This document shows, piece by piece, positions 17,971 through 26,800 of a stretch of DNA of 64,000 nucleotides. The stretch spans positions 41,787-105,786 of the forward strand of contig JAOAAU010000092.1 in NCBI GenBank assembly GCA_026418695.1, given 5' to 3'. The translations under genes and the position numbers were made by a program. The notes beneath the pieces are model-generated. The model saw only the letters and a list, made by a program, of their open reading frames with translations, did not search any database and had not been told where the DNA came from. Numbering within the stretch: the stretch's first letter is position 1; each line of letters starts with the position of its first letter. This DNA is from Clostridia bacterium. Its GTDB lineage: Bacteria; Bacillota; Clostridia; Acetivibrionales; JAFADI01.

Positions 17971-18687
17971 ATGTACAGGAAAAAGACCATTCTCATTCTA
18001 ATTATCCTGGTTTTTAGTTTTATGGCAGGGCTGATCTTATCGGGGCAATTCATAGTGGATACTATCCCGATGAGCGACATACAGTCGTCGGAGAGTAACC
18101 CGGATAGAACGGAAAATATATTTCAGCCAACTAAAAGTAACCTGGATATCAAAATTAAAAAATCAGCAGAGGAGAATAATCAGCGCTTAAATAACTCCTT
18201 TGATATTAAAACAGGAATTGAAGAACTAAAAGGTAAAGCTTTGGAAGAAAATGATTTCGTCCTGTCAGACGGTAAAAACAATATTGCGTTGGATATCAAA
18301 TATGAGAATTTTAAAGACTATAAGGAAACTCAAAGCAGTTTTCTTGGAGAGTTTTTTTATGGAGATTTTGCCTACCGGTTTTATTTACATGAGTTCGAAG
18401 GCTTCAGTATCTATAGCTCAAATGCAAGGTATGACGTCAAAAATAGAGATTTCAACGAATATTATATCGTGAATGTTTTTGTGAAGGATTCTGTTTTTAA
18501 AACAGCCAGAGGAATTTCTACCGGCACTGGGCGGAAGGATGTCATCAAAGCATATGGAGAAGGAAAAGAGCTTATAGATAAAAAGAATAGGATTGGGCTG
18601 GAATATCGGATGAAGGAAAAGTTATTCCTGTTCCAGCTGGATGAAAAAAATCAGGTGGAAGAGATTACTATGAAAATAGACATGTGA
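17971..18687 (+). CDS. Unknown membrane-anchored or secreted protein
   Basis: Predicted 238 aa. A single N-terminal hydrophobic helix (about 6-28) forms a signal anchor or uncleaved signal, followed by a polar Ser/Asn/Lys-rich spacer to about 75. The C-terminal half contains GISTGTGRKDVIKAYGEG, a pattern seen in several small extracytoplasmic domains of Firmicutes (G.S.G...DVI..YG). No enzyme motif seen. An AAGGCAG-like ribosome site precedes the ATG. No partner gene is obvious; it lies just ahead of the c-di-AMP riboswitch/hydrolase unit, which has its own promoter. Confidence 0.65.
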   Translation: MYRKKTILILIILVFSFMAGLILSGQFIVDTIPMSDIQSSESNPDRTENIFQPTKSNLDIKIKKSAEENNQRLNNSFDIKTGIEELKGKALEENDFVLSDGKNNIALDIKYENFKDYKETQSSFLGEFFYGDFAYRFYLHEFEGFSIYSSNARYDVKNRDFNEYYIVNVFVKDSVFKTARGISTGTGRKDVIKAYGEGKELIDKKNRIGLEYRMKEKLFLFQLDEKNQVEEITMKIDM

Positions 18688-18774
18688 TCGGAAAGAAATA
18701 GAAAGAATATGATCGGATATGGAAGGATAAGCCAGTTGAATTAAGATGACAAACCATCATTAAAATCTTCTTAT

Positions 18775-18803
18775 TTGACATAATTAGACATTCCCTATAT
18801 AAT
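18775..18803 (+). promoter_or_regulatory. Consensus sigma-A promoter of the c-di-AMP riboswitch
   Basis: TTGACA (18775-18780), 17-bp spacer, TATAAT (18798-18803): a perfect match to consensus, so strong transcription tuned downstream by the riboswitch. Confidence 0.88.
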
Positions 18804-18814
18804 TTTTTCGTATG

Positions 18815-19015
18815 AAAAGTACGGCTGAATCTCCTTGCAAAAGGAGTACGGAGGAACCAATCACAGGGGTTAATCTGATCCGGATGTTGGAAGAATGATT
18901 GAGTAGGTTGATTTGGGATTATTATTCTTTTTCTCGCCTCTCACATCCCGCTTCTCGCATCAAGAAAAGTAGGGTGATCCTGTTACCCGAACCCGTCAGC
19001 TAACTTCGGAAGCTA
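18815..19015 (+). promoter_or_regulatory. c-di-AMP (ydaO-yuaA) riboswitch upstream of NlpC/P60 hydrolase
   Basis: Conserved blocks in order: TACGGCTGAATCTCC, GGAGGAACCAATCACAGG, GGGTTAATCTGATCC, a variable arm, AGTAGGGTGATCC, and the 3' signature CCCGAACCCGTCAGCTAAC with CGGAAGC. This class represses wall-hydrolase and potassium/osmolyte genes at high c-di-AMP. The next gene is a typical target. The expression platform is short: the aptamer 3' end is about 15 nt from the ATG, so control could be at translation or through an overlapping terminator that I did not resolve. Confidence 0.93.
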
Positions 19016-19030
19016 AAATGGGAGGGTCTG

Positions 19031-19930
19031 ATGTTAAGGTTAAAGAGGCGTTATGCAATCTTTCCGATGCTTGCTCTGTTTTTAGCATCGAGTTTTACTT
19101 TCTTATTTCCAAACGGGCATATTCAAACGGATGTCCATCAGGTACAAAACAGCAATGAATCAGCAACTTGGAGTGAGTTAAGCAGGCTTCAAACTCAGAT
19201 AAATGGGAATACTTTGCAGCAGTCAAACAGTTTTGAAACATCTATTCAAGATTCAGGTTCCATGGATTCAATGGCTGAAGCCGATCTGGCGGACAGAGGA
19301 ACAAAAAGCCAGAGCTCTGCGAATTATACACACAAAATCAAAGCCGCGGATGTGAACTTAAGGGAAAGTCCAAATACAACTTCAAAAGTGGTCACCCGTT
19401 TGGGCGTGGATGACAAGGTCAGCATCCTCAGTCGATCCGGGGAATGGGTCAAAGTCAAGACAACGAGCGGAACAACAGGCTGGGTAAAAAACGAATTTGT
19501 TGTTTCCAAGGATACTGTGACTACAAAGAAGGCTCCAAAACCGGTACCTGTTGGTCAACAAGCCGTGGGCACTGCAAAAAAGTATCTTGGGGTCAAATAT
19601 GTATGGGGCGGTACTTCTCCAAAAGGGTTTGACTGTTCCGGACTCACAAAATATGTTTATTCCAAGTATGGAATACGATTGAACCGAGTGGCTGCAGATC
19701 AAGCGAAGCAGGGGACCAAGGTGACCAGGGATAAGCTGAAGGCAGGAGATCTTGTTTTCTTTGATACCGATGGGGGACGCAATTATATTAATCATGTGGG
19801 TATGTACATAGGCAACGGGCAGTTTATTCACGCATCATCGGGGCGTAGGACCCATAGGGTCACTGTATCAAGTCTTTCGGACAGCTTTTATTCCAAGGCT
19901 TTTATTACTGCAAGAAGAATTGTCAATTGA
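19031..19930 (+). CDS. Secreted NlpC/P60 peptidoglycan endopeptidase with SH3b domain
   Basis: Predicted 299 aa; GGAGGG ribosome site directly upstream. Signal peptide in the first ~30 residues (KRRYAIFPMLALFLASS). Linker to about 100, bacterial SH3 domain about 104-157 (VNLRESPNTTSKVV ... GWVKNEFV), then NlpC/P60 about 175-299 with the catalytic Cys202 in FDCSGLTKYVY, His255 (NHVGMYIG) and His267 (FIHAS). It cleaves stem-peptide bonds in the cell wall, probably in wall turnover, separation or germination. The c-di-AMP riboswitch upstream links it to osmotic/wall stress control. Confidence 0.95.
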   Translation: MLRLKRRYAIFPMLALFLASSFTFLFPNGHIQTDVHQVQNSNESATWSELSRLQTQINGNTLQQSNSFETSIQDSGSMDSMAEADLADRGTKSQSSANYTHKIKAADVNLRESPNTTSKVVTRLGVDDKVSILSRSGEWVKVKTTSGTTGWVKNEFVVSKDTVTTKKAPKPVPVGQQAVGTAKKYLGVKYVWGGTSPKGFDCSGLTKYVYSKYGIRLNRVAADQAKQGTKVTRDKLKAGDLVFFDTDGGRNYINHVGMYIGNGQFIHASSGRRTHRVTVSSLSDSFYSKAFITARRIVN

Positions 19931-19948
19931 ATTTAGATTTCTATTTAT

Positions 19949-19984
19949 AAAAACCGGTTGAGCGCTATCAATCGGTTTTTATGC
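19949..19984 (+). terminator. Intrinsic terminator after the NlpC/P60 gene
   Basis: AAAAACCGGTTGA (19949-19961) pairs with TCAATCGGTTTTT (19968-19980), one wobble, T-rich tail. Confidence 0.8.
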
Positions 19985-20193
19985 TTTTATGCATAGGGTT
20001 AAAAGATGAATAGACAGCTATCCGCTTCATTTTCACAATAATTCTGTAAAAAGCTGAATAGGTTATAGCAATTTACCATTAATCATATATAATTGTCTAT
20101 AGAACCATCATTTCTTTTAGACCGGAAATATTCAATGAAGAGAGACTTTTCCCAGATTCTCCGGCGATGAAATTTCTGAAAGGGGCAGCGAGC

Positions 20194-20973
20194 ATGAAGA
20201 TACTTGCAATTAATTCGAGTTTTCGTGGAAACAAGGGATACACAAAATATCTGATTGATAAGCTTTTTGATGGAGCAAAAGAAGCAGGAGCGGATTGCGA
20301 GCTGATCAATCTGTCCGAATTGAACATCAAACAATGTATTGATTGTCAGGTGTGCCAGACGGAAACGCATTTCCTGCAATGTATTCATAAGGATGATGCT
20401 GCGATGGTATATGATAAAATGAGAGCAGCAGATTTGATTGTTTTTGCAACACCGGTGTATGTCTTCAGCATGTCGAGCTTGCTTAGAATACTCATGGAGA
20501 GATATTATTTCACTTGCAAAATGAGTGTCTTCAGCTTTACCAAAAGCGGACTGTTTTTTCACAATGTAGACAAGAGGATTTGCTCGAAGCCTTTTGCGGT
20601 GCTGATTACGTGCGATAATACCATGGATGAGACCCCTCAAAGCATCATTGATTACTTTAAGATTTATTCCAAATTTATGGATGCGAAGTTAGCCGGTATT
20701 TTGGTCAGAAAATCCGGTAGCTTGGTCGGACACGGAAAAGAACCCGAAAAAGAAGCGAAATATCCTGCAATACTGGATATCTACGATGCATACCGCCAGG
20801 CAGGAAGTGAACTTGCTGCTCGGGGACAAATAGAACGTAAGACGCTGAAACGAGCAAACAAACCCCTCGTTCAGATTCCACCGCTGGCAAAGCTCATGAT
20901 GAGATTTCCCTTTGTTCAAAAAGAGGTTGAAAAGAGATTTGCACTTTCCATGGAAACAGCTATAAAAAGATAA
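20194..20973 (+). CDS. Flavodoxin-fold NAD(P)H-dependent oxidoreductase
   Basis: Predicted 259 aa from ATG 20194 (AAAGGGG upstream; the frame also opens at 20167). The N-terminus MKILAINSSFRGNKGYT is the flavin phosphate-binding loop of the iron-sulfur-flavoprotein/FMN-reductase family, followed by CIDCQVC, with the Cys spacing of that family, and LIVFATPVYVFSMSS (flavin ring binding). It probably transfers electrons from NAD(P)H via FMN; the C(x2)C pair may hold a cluster or be redox-active. The C-terminal 80 residues are not conserved in the core family and may be lineage-specific. Confidence 0.82.
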   Translation: MKILAINSSFRGNKGYTKYLIDKLFDGAKEAGADCELINLSELNIKQCIDCQVCQTETHFLQCIHKDDAAMVYDKMRAADLIVFATPVYVFSMSSLLRILMERYYFTCKMSVFSFTKSGLFFHNVDKRICSKPFAVLITCDNTMDETPQSIIDYFKIYSKFMDAKLAGILVRKSGSLVGHGKEPEKEAKYPAILDIYDAYRQAGSELAARGQIERKTLKRANKPLVQIPPLAKLMMRFPFVQKEVEKRFALSMETAIKR

Positions 20974-21127
20974 TTTACTTACAAATCAAACATTATTTGC
21001 GTTCCAACGTAAAATAAGATAAATGGAAAGTAAAAATAAACTTCTATCATTTTTATGAATTACTTCATAATTTACAATAGTTGCATTGACTCAATAGAAA
21101 TTTTAACTGTGAGGAGAGATTTTTTTT

Positions 21128-22300
21128 ATGTATGTAATCACATACTCTCTTCGAAAGGATGAACCCAATTCTGAAAACTTCTACAATACTGTTGCGGTTT
21201 TTACGGATGAAGTATTAATTGAAGCAGGGGGGCTCCTGGCGGATATAACTGAAGATTATTATGCTTTTCTGGCGGAAGGCAAAGAAGAGCTTCCAGCAAA
21301 AGAAGAGCTTCCAGCAAAAGAAGAGGTAATTCTGGAACTCCTCATGCTGGGCATCTTATGGAGGGTATACAGCGGAGATGCTATGAAGCTTGGTGAGGCC
21401 TCGGGCCGAATGCTTACATCCCTGTCTGAGATAAGGCAGGATGCGGGCAGATTCAAGCCGGGGGTAGATTTTCTGAAGGGGATCATGTCGACCCTGTTTC
21501 TTTCCCCGGACCTGTATGATAATATGCTGGCCGCTGATCCGGATACCAATCATTTCAATATGCTGCTGCTATGGCTGGAAGCTACTGGGGAATTCAAGCA
21601 GGAAGTAAAAAGGCTGAGAAAGTGGCAAAAATTCCTGGAGTCCATTCCTCACGCTAAGGCAGTAGATACACTGGAATCGATATTTGCGCTGACACTCTGG
21701 TTTGAAGTCCGAACCAATGAAGTTCTCGGAACCTTTACGCCCAATGTGGACCGCTATTTGAACGAAATTCGCCCTGAAAGGTATTGGCATGAAGATGTGA
21801 TTTTCTGCGGCAGGAGAAGGCTGGAATACCATTTGAATATGGTGGGCGCGGAGATCATGAACAGGACATACAGGAAGGCATTCCTGAATAAAAAAAGAAA
21901 GATCATTTTATTGCCGGCATGCATGAGAATCCTCCCAGCCGGGAAGTGCAGAGCCAAGGCAGTGGGCGGTGCCTATCAGTGTTCAGAATGTTCTGTGGAA
22001 TGTTCTGTAGGTAGGGTGACCAAACTCGGGAAAAAGTATGGTGTTGAGGTCATTATTGTTCCTCATGAATCCTCAATCTCCAACAGCGGGAATGACTTGA
22101 TCTTTGAAGAGGATACAGGAGTCATCGGTGTTGCATGTGTTTTAAATCTGATTTCCGGAGGGTGGATGCTCAAGGAGCGAGGAATCCCTGCGCAGTGTGT
22201 TCTACTGGATTACTGCGGATGCAAAAACCACTGGCACGATGAGGGATTACCGACGGATATCAATCTGAACCAATTGATTCGCATCATGAGCGGCAAGTGA
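21128..22300 (+). CDS. DUF116-like cysteine-rich protein
   Basis: Predicted 390 aa; AGGAGAG ribosome site. The N-terminal half is helical with an acidic patch containing a perfect 6-residue duplication (EELPAK twice), encoded by an 18-bp direct repeat at 21284-21319. The C-terminal ~150 residues resemble DUF116: ILLPACMR, then Cys residues as YQCSECSVECSVG, a Rossmann-like VEVIIVPHESS, GVACVLNLISGG and VLLDYCGCKNHW. The cysteines suggest a metal or Fe-S site. Members occur mainly in anaerobes; function unknown. No operon partner is visible. Confidence 0.65.
   Translation: MYVITYSLRKDEPNSENFYNTVAVFTDEVLIEAGGLLADITEDYYAFLAEGKEELPAKEELPAKEEVILELLMLGILWRVYSGDAMKLGEASGRMLTSLSEIRQDAGRFKPGVDFLKGIMSTLFLSPDLYDNMLAADPDTNHFNMLLLWLEATGEFKQEVKRLRKWQKFLESIPHAKAVDTLESIFALTLWFEVRTNEVLGTFTPNVDRYLNEIRPERYWHEDVIFCGRRRLEYHLNMVGAEIMNRTYRKAFLNKKRKIILLPACMRILPAGKCRAKAVGGAYQCSECSVECSVGRVTKLGKKYGVEVIIVPHESSISNSGNDLIFEEDTGVIGVACVLNLISGGWMLKERGIPAQCVLLDYCGCKNHWHDEGLPTDINLNQLIRIMSGK
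21284..21319 (+). repeat. 18-bp tandem direct repeat inside the DUF116-like gene
   Basis: Two identical copies of GAAGAGCTTCCAGCAAAA, with a third partial copy (GAAGAG) after them. In frame, so copy-number change by slippage would alter the protein by 6 residues each. Confidence 0.85.
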
Positions 22301-22710
22301 AGCGGGACGATTTCTGGAATAGGCTTAAACTGCAGCGAGTCGGCATATAGGATACACATAATACCACAAGGAATCTCACATAGAAAGTGTGGGGTTTTTT
22401 TATTCCATGAAACGATGTTATCAAGGATATTCAACTCATAAATTCAGACTTCCTGCAGGAATGATAAAAAAAATAATTAATTCCTTTCATCTTTCCTTAT
22501 ATTTTTAAATCGACAAATTGCTTAGTTTAATACGGTTCCAATTTTAAAAGTATATTAAGATAGGAACAGAGTCTTTGGGTTTACAGATATTGAGGATTGC
22601 CCTTTTCGATATTTTTTGATAAATTTTATATACACACCAAAAATTAAAAAGAGGTTATCCTATCTACCTAATTCAAGCGTGTTTTTAAATTAAACTGGGG
22701 GCATCTACAA
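22301..22710 (+). other. 410-bp intergenic region with a terminator
   Basis: CTCACA pairs with TGTGGG at about 22375-22393, followed by seven T, ending the upstream transcript. The remaining 300 bp are very A-T-rich with no recognised gene or RNA; a promoter for the downstream lipoprotein gene must lie here but I cannot pick it with confidence. Confidence 0.5.
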
Positions 22711-23934
22711 ATGAAAAAAAGAATTCTGAATGGTATCGCAGCAACATTACTTATCAGCACAATAGCAGTATCCTCTACTGCGTGTGAAACAAAAACCATG
22801 GCAGCAGACAAACCAAAAACTCAAGAAACACAAACGCCTGCACCTGCAGCAAATCAGGAAAACACCGAGAAGGATAAGGCGCCTGCAGCAAAGCCCGGGA
22901 ATACATCCACAAATTCCGAAAACCCTTTCAACAATGCAGACAAAAAAAGAGTCAAGGCAAAAGGTCTCTATTTAACTGCAACTTCGGCAGGTTCAAGGCT
23001 TAAGCACTATATTGACCTGGCAAACACAACGGAAATCAACAGTTATGTCATTGATGTAAAAAATGATTACGGAAATGTATGCTATGATTCCAAGGTTCCT
23101 CTTGCAAAGGAAATCGGAGCCATCGATGTAAGGTATGATATGGAAAAAGTTGTAAAGGAACTCCATGACAACAACATTTATGCCATCGCAAGAATTGTAT
23201 GCTTTAAGGACCCGATTCTGGCGAAAAGCAAACCGGAACTGGCCATCAAGAACAAAAATGGAGGATTGTATGTCCACAACGGGATGAACTGGGTGAATGC
23301 ATACAATAAGGCTGCCTGGGAATACAACATTGAGCTGGCGAAGGAAGCACTGGCAAAGGGCTTTGATGAAGTTCAGTTCGACTATATCCGATTCCCTGAC
23401 GGCAGAAAGAGTGAAATGGTGTTTGGAGATACGGGCGGAAAGAAAATGAATGAGACTGTCAATGAATACTTGGCCTATGCAAGGCAGCAGCTCCCAGGGG
23501 CAATACTCTCCGGAGACGTATTTGCAATCATCTGTGAAAGCCCTGGAGATACCGAAGGCATCGGACAGGTTTGGGAGGAAGTCGGGAAGAGTCTCGATTA
23601 CGTTTATCCTATGGCTTACCCGTCCCATTATGCACTTGGACAGCGGATTAACGGCGTTGCGTTTCCAAAGCCGGACTTAGACCCGCAGGGGGTTATCAAA
23701 CAAACCTTTATAAAAGCAAAAGCAAGACTGGAAAAAGTAGAAGGCTATAAACCCAAGGTAAGAGCCTATCTGCAGGATTTCACCGCAACCTGGATCGGAA
23801 AAGGAAACTGGCAGTACTATGAAGATGCACAGGTAAGACAGCAGATTCAGGGCTTGAAAGAAGCCGGCTATGATGAGTGGATTTTGTGGGATCCGATGAA
23901 TAACTATCGTGAAGGTGCTTTTGCCAAGGAGTAA
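22711..23934 (+). CDS. Putative glycoside hydrolase (DUF4015-like), exported
   Basis: Predicted 407 aa. A signal sequence ends in a lipobox-like SSTAC (Cys about 25), suggesting a lipoprotein. Then a low-complexity Gln/Pro/Ala/Lys linker to about 75 and a TIM-barrel-like domain: KGLYLTATSAGS, NSYVIDVKNDYGNVCYDS, YAIARIVCFKDP, EVQFDYIRFPDG, DYVYPMAYPSHYALG and DEWILWDPMNNY. These blocks are those of the putative glycosyl hydrolase family PF13200 (DUF4015), where Asp/Glu residues on barrel strands are presumed catalytic. Substrate unknown, perhaps a cell-envelope glycan. Single gene followed by a strong terminator. Confidence 0.8.
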   Translation: MKKRILNGIAATLLISTIAVSSTACETKTMAADKPKTQETQTPAPAANQENTEKDKAPAAKPGNTSTNSENPFNNADKKRVKAKGLYLTATSAGSRLKHYIDLANTTEINSYVIDVKNDYGNVCYDSKVPLAKEIGAIDVRYDMEKVVKELHDNNIYAIARIVCFKDPILAKSKPELAIKNKNGGLYVHNGMNWVNAYNKAAWEYNIELAKEALAKGFDEVQFDYIRFPDGRKSEMVFGDTGGKKMNETVNEYLAYARQQLPGAILSGDVFAIICESPGDTEGIGQVWEEVGKSLDYVYPMAYPSHYALGQRINGVAFPKPDLDPQGVIKQTFIKAKARLEKVEGYKPKVRAYLQDFTATWIGKGNWQYYEDAQVRQQIQGLKEAGYDEWILWDPMNNYREGAFAKE

Positions 23935-24027
23935 GCGGACATAAAATTAGTTAGAAAGTGCAAAGCTCAACAAAATGTGATGAAAATGAATAGTGTAAGT
24001 GATTTGTAATTGAACAAGGCTAAAATA

Positions 24028-24065
24028 AAACAACCTCGGACTTTTGTGACCGAGGTTGTTTCTTG
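24028..24065. terminator. Strong terminator after the DUF4015-like gene
   Basis: AAACAACCTCGG (24028-24039) pairs perfectly with CCGAGGTTGTTT (24050-24061) around a 10-nt loop, T-rich tail. Confidence 0.88.
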
Positions 24066-24167
24066 TTGTTATGATACTTGGGAAATGATCGTTCTACTTT
24101 GAGGAATCAATTTTCATTAAGAACGTATTATCAAAGTCTTCATTTGAAATCTTTTTTTAAGACTTTG

Positions 24168-24962
24168 TTATTGATGATTCCATTTTTTCAGATTTTCCGA
24201 AATAAAATCAATGACCATTTTGTGTTCCGCTTTTCCAGTCCCGGTGATGGAAAAAGGTTCTCCAAAAGTAATGTGTACAGGTTCCTTGCGGTGGATTGGC
24301 CCTACGTCTTTTAAGATTCTTCCGTTCCCCCAAAAATCTGTTTTGATGGCAATGGGGACTGCCTGTACGCCGCCTTCCTTGGCCAGCTTGATCCCCAATG
24401 TATTGAAGTTTTCCGGGATAAACTCTACGGTTCTTGTGCTTTGAGGGAATATAATCAGTGAAGTTCCCTCCGACAAAAGCTTTTTACCTTCTGTCATTAC
24501 TTTGACCAGGTCTTCACGAGGGTTTTTTCTGGAGACCACAATCGGATCCCTGGATCTCATCACCGGTCCGAATAACGGATGGGAGACCAAACTCTCTTTA
24601 ACTACGTAAGAGACCTTCATCAAGGGAGCAATAATGCAGGGGAAAATAAAAGTTTCCAGGGTGCTCATATGATTGCTGATAAAGACAACAGGGCCTTCGA
24701 CTTTGCGGAGGTTATCAAGTCCATCGATGTGAATCTGCCCTCCGCAAGCTTCCACTGCTTTGACTACCTCAAATGAAGACGCTGCCCAGGCCTGGGAATC
24801 GTATACGCCCTTCAGAGCAAGGGAACGGGCTTTCAGAATAACATCCACGTATTTTGATACGAAGTACCAGCGGCTGCCGAGAGAGAGGATATCCAATACG
24901 GAGCGCTTCGTGCCTTCCGGGGTATCGTAGGTATTGCTTTTAAAATAAGGTTCAAATAACAC
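24168..24962 (-). CDS. PlsC-like 1-acylglycerol-3-phosphate acyltransferase family protein
   Basis: Predicted 264 aa from GTG at 24962 (TCAGGA upstream); an in-frame TTG at 25004 would add 14 residues and the start is uncertain. The acyltransferase block I reads FISNHMSTLE, that is HX4E rather than the usual HX4D, and block III reads IIFPQSTRT rather than FPEGTRS. Further motifs GVQAVPIAIKT and KEPVHITFGEP fit the family. It may acylate lysophosphatidate or another lysolipid at the membrane; the altered catalytic acid and glycine leave substrate and activity open. Confidence 0.75.
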   Translation of the reverse strand: MLFEPYFKSNTYDTPEGTKRSVLDILSLGSRWYFVSKYVDVILKARSLALKGVYDSQAWAASSFEVVKAVEACGGQIHIDGLDNLRKVEGPVVFISNHMSTLETFIFPCIIAPLMKVSYVVKESLVSHPLFGPVMRSRDPIVVSRKNPREDLVKVMTEGKKLLSEGTSLIIFPQSTRTVEFIPENFNTLGIKLAKEGGVQAVPIAIKTDFWGNGRILKDVGPIHRKEPVHITFGEPFSITGTGKAEHKMVIDFISENLKKWNHQ

Positions 24963-25199
24963 AGTATCACATCCTGATCTTATATATTTACTGAATTTGT
25001 CCAATTTTTAAGTATATCTCCGATTATATAATATATGGTTGTCTTTTTCTATATAATTTTGTGATAAGATGAGCAAAGCTTGGACATGAATGACATGGGG
25101 ATTATTGACTGAAATTGAGTACATACGAAACGCTTTACTAAAGTAAAGTTTTAAATTAAAATAGCAGAGGTAGAATAATTTGATTGAAGGGTGATAATT

Positions 25200-26012
25200 T
25201 TGAGAAGGTCGGTTTATTTATTGGTTTCTGTTTTATTGGCAGCTTCGTTGATGCTTTCAGGATGCGGGGGAACAGCCTCAGGTGCGGATAATTCCTGGAA
25301 AAAGGTCAAGGACAAAGGTGAATTTATTCTTGGGCTGGATGAAAACTTTCCTCCAATGGGTTTTAGAAATGAAAAAGGTGAAATCGTTGGCTTTGATATT
25401 GATGTGGCGAAAGAAGCCTGCAGCCGTCTGGGGATAAAGCTGAAGCTTCAACCAATCAATTGGGATTCAAAGGACCAGGAGCTCAATACAGGAAATATTG
25501 ACTGTATCTGGAATGGATTCACCATCAAGGAAGACCGTAAAAAGAATGTGCTGTTTTCCAGCCCATACATGAAGAATCGTCAGGTTCTGATTGTAATGGA
25601 TAAATCCGGCTATACAAAGCCAGCAGATCTTGAGGGGAAAAAGCTGGGGCTGCAGGCTGCCTCAAGCGCAGCAGATGCATTGGCTTCATCGGCAGATTTT
25701 AAGGGCAAGCTGAAAGAAGTCGTTGAGTTCAAGGATAACATGACTGCACTGATGGATCTTGAAAAAGGCGGTGTTGAGACTGTCCTGATGGATGAAATTG
25801 TTGCACGGTATTATATTACTGCTCAAAACAAGGGATACCGGGTTCTGGATGAGTCATTGGCCAGTGAAGAGTATGGAGTGGGATTCCGTAAAAATGACCA
25901 GGAATTAATGAAAAAATTTCAGGAAACCCTGGACGCGATGGCAAAAGACGGTAAGCTTGCTGCTATTTCCAACCAATGGTTCGGTAAGGATATCACAACG
26001 GTAGCCAAATAG
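25200..26012 (+). CDS. Amino-acid ABC transporter, substrate-binding lipoprotein
   Basis: Predicted 270 aa from TTG 25200, with GAAGG 9 bp upstream; a GTG at 25191 is the alternative. Signal peptide ends in lipobox LMLSGCGG (Cys about 22). The mature part is a family 3 solute-binding protein: EFILGLDENFPPMGFRNEKGEIVGFDIDVAKE in blocks, NWDSKDQELNTGNIDCIWNGFT, and SSPYMKNRQVL. It captures a polar amino acid or cystine outside the membrane and passes it to the permease encoded next. First gene of a three-gene operon with 26114 and 26801. Confidence 0.93.
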   Translation: MRRSVYLLVSVLLAASLMLSGCGGTASGADNSWKKVKDKGEFILGLDENFPPMGFRNEKGEIVGFDIDVAKEACSRLGIKLKLQPINWDSKDQELNTGNIDCIWNGFTIKEDRKKNVLFSSPYMKNRQVLIVMDKSGYTKPADLEGKKLGLQAASSAADALASSADFKGKLKEVVEFKDNMTALMDLEKGGVETVLMDEIVARYYITAQNKGYRVLDESLASEEYGVGFRKNDQELMKKFQETLDAMAKDGKLAAISNQWFGKDITTVAK

Positions 26013-26113
26013 CAGAAAGATATCCAGAGTGAATACACTAACTTTCATGGGGCTGGTGGCTTACGTCGCCAGCCCTGCAATATTTGAATGACCATGATAA
26101 AGGAGAGAAAATC

Positions 26114-26788
26114 ATGTTCGGTATCACGGGATGGACGGATACAATAAGGCTGTCAGGCCTTCTATATAGCGGAACTTTGACGACGGTTAAAATATTTTTT
26201 TTAACACTGATATTTTCACTGCCGCTTGGATTAATTGTTGCCCTTGGGAGCAGCTCCAAAAGAAAATGGATCAGCGGCCCGATTAAGCTTTATATCCTCA
26301 TTATGCGGGGAACTCCGCTGCTATTGCAGATCATATTTATTTATTTTGCTCCGTTCTATATGTTGCCGGAGGGAATGAAGATTAACCTTGATCGGTTTAT
26401 CGCTGCTGTAATTGCCTTTTCTTTGAACTACGCCGCCTATTTTGCCGAAATCTTCAGGGGCGGCATTGAGTCCATTTCCCACGGTCAATATGAGGCTGCA
26501 TCGGTATTGGGATTCACCAGAACTCAAACTTTCCTGCGGATCATTCTTCCCCAGGTAATTAAAAGAATACTGCCTCCTGTCAGCAATGAGGTCATTACTC
26601 TTTTGAAAGATACGGCGCTGGTGCAAATCATCGGGATTAGTGAGCTTTTGCGTGTAGCTCAGAATGAGGCTTCCAGAATATTTTCCATCATGCCCATATT
26701 TGTTGCAGGACTATTCTACCTTCTGATGAACTGGGTGGTGACCAAGGTTTTCCATAAGGCTGAAAAGAAGCTCAGCTACTACAAGTAG
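26114..26788 (+). CDS. Amino-acid ABC transporter, permease (HisM/GlnP type)
   Basis: Predicted 224 aa; AAAGGAGAG precedes ATG 26114. Five membrane segments and the EAA loop EAASVLGFTRTQTFLRIILPQ (in two parts) that docks to the ATPase. SLNYAAYFAEIFRGGIESI is the typical helix-4 motif of polar amino-acid permeases. Only one permease gene is present, so it should act as a homodimer. Stop is 12 bp before the ATPase gene, indicating co-transcription. Confidence 0.94.
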   Translation: MFGITGWTDTIRLSGLLYSGTLTTVKIFFLTLIFSLPLGLIVALGSSSKRKWISGPIKLYILIMRGTPLLLQIIFIYFAPFYMLPEGMKINLDRFIAAVIAFSLNYAAYFAEIFRGGIESISHGQYEAASVLGFTRTQTFLRIILPQVIKRILPPVSNEVITLLKDTALVQIIGISELLRVAQNEASRIFSIMPIFVAGLFYLLMNWVVTKVFHKAEKKLSYYK

Positions 26789-26800
26789 GAGGACAAGAAG

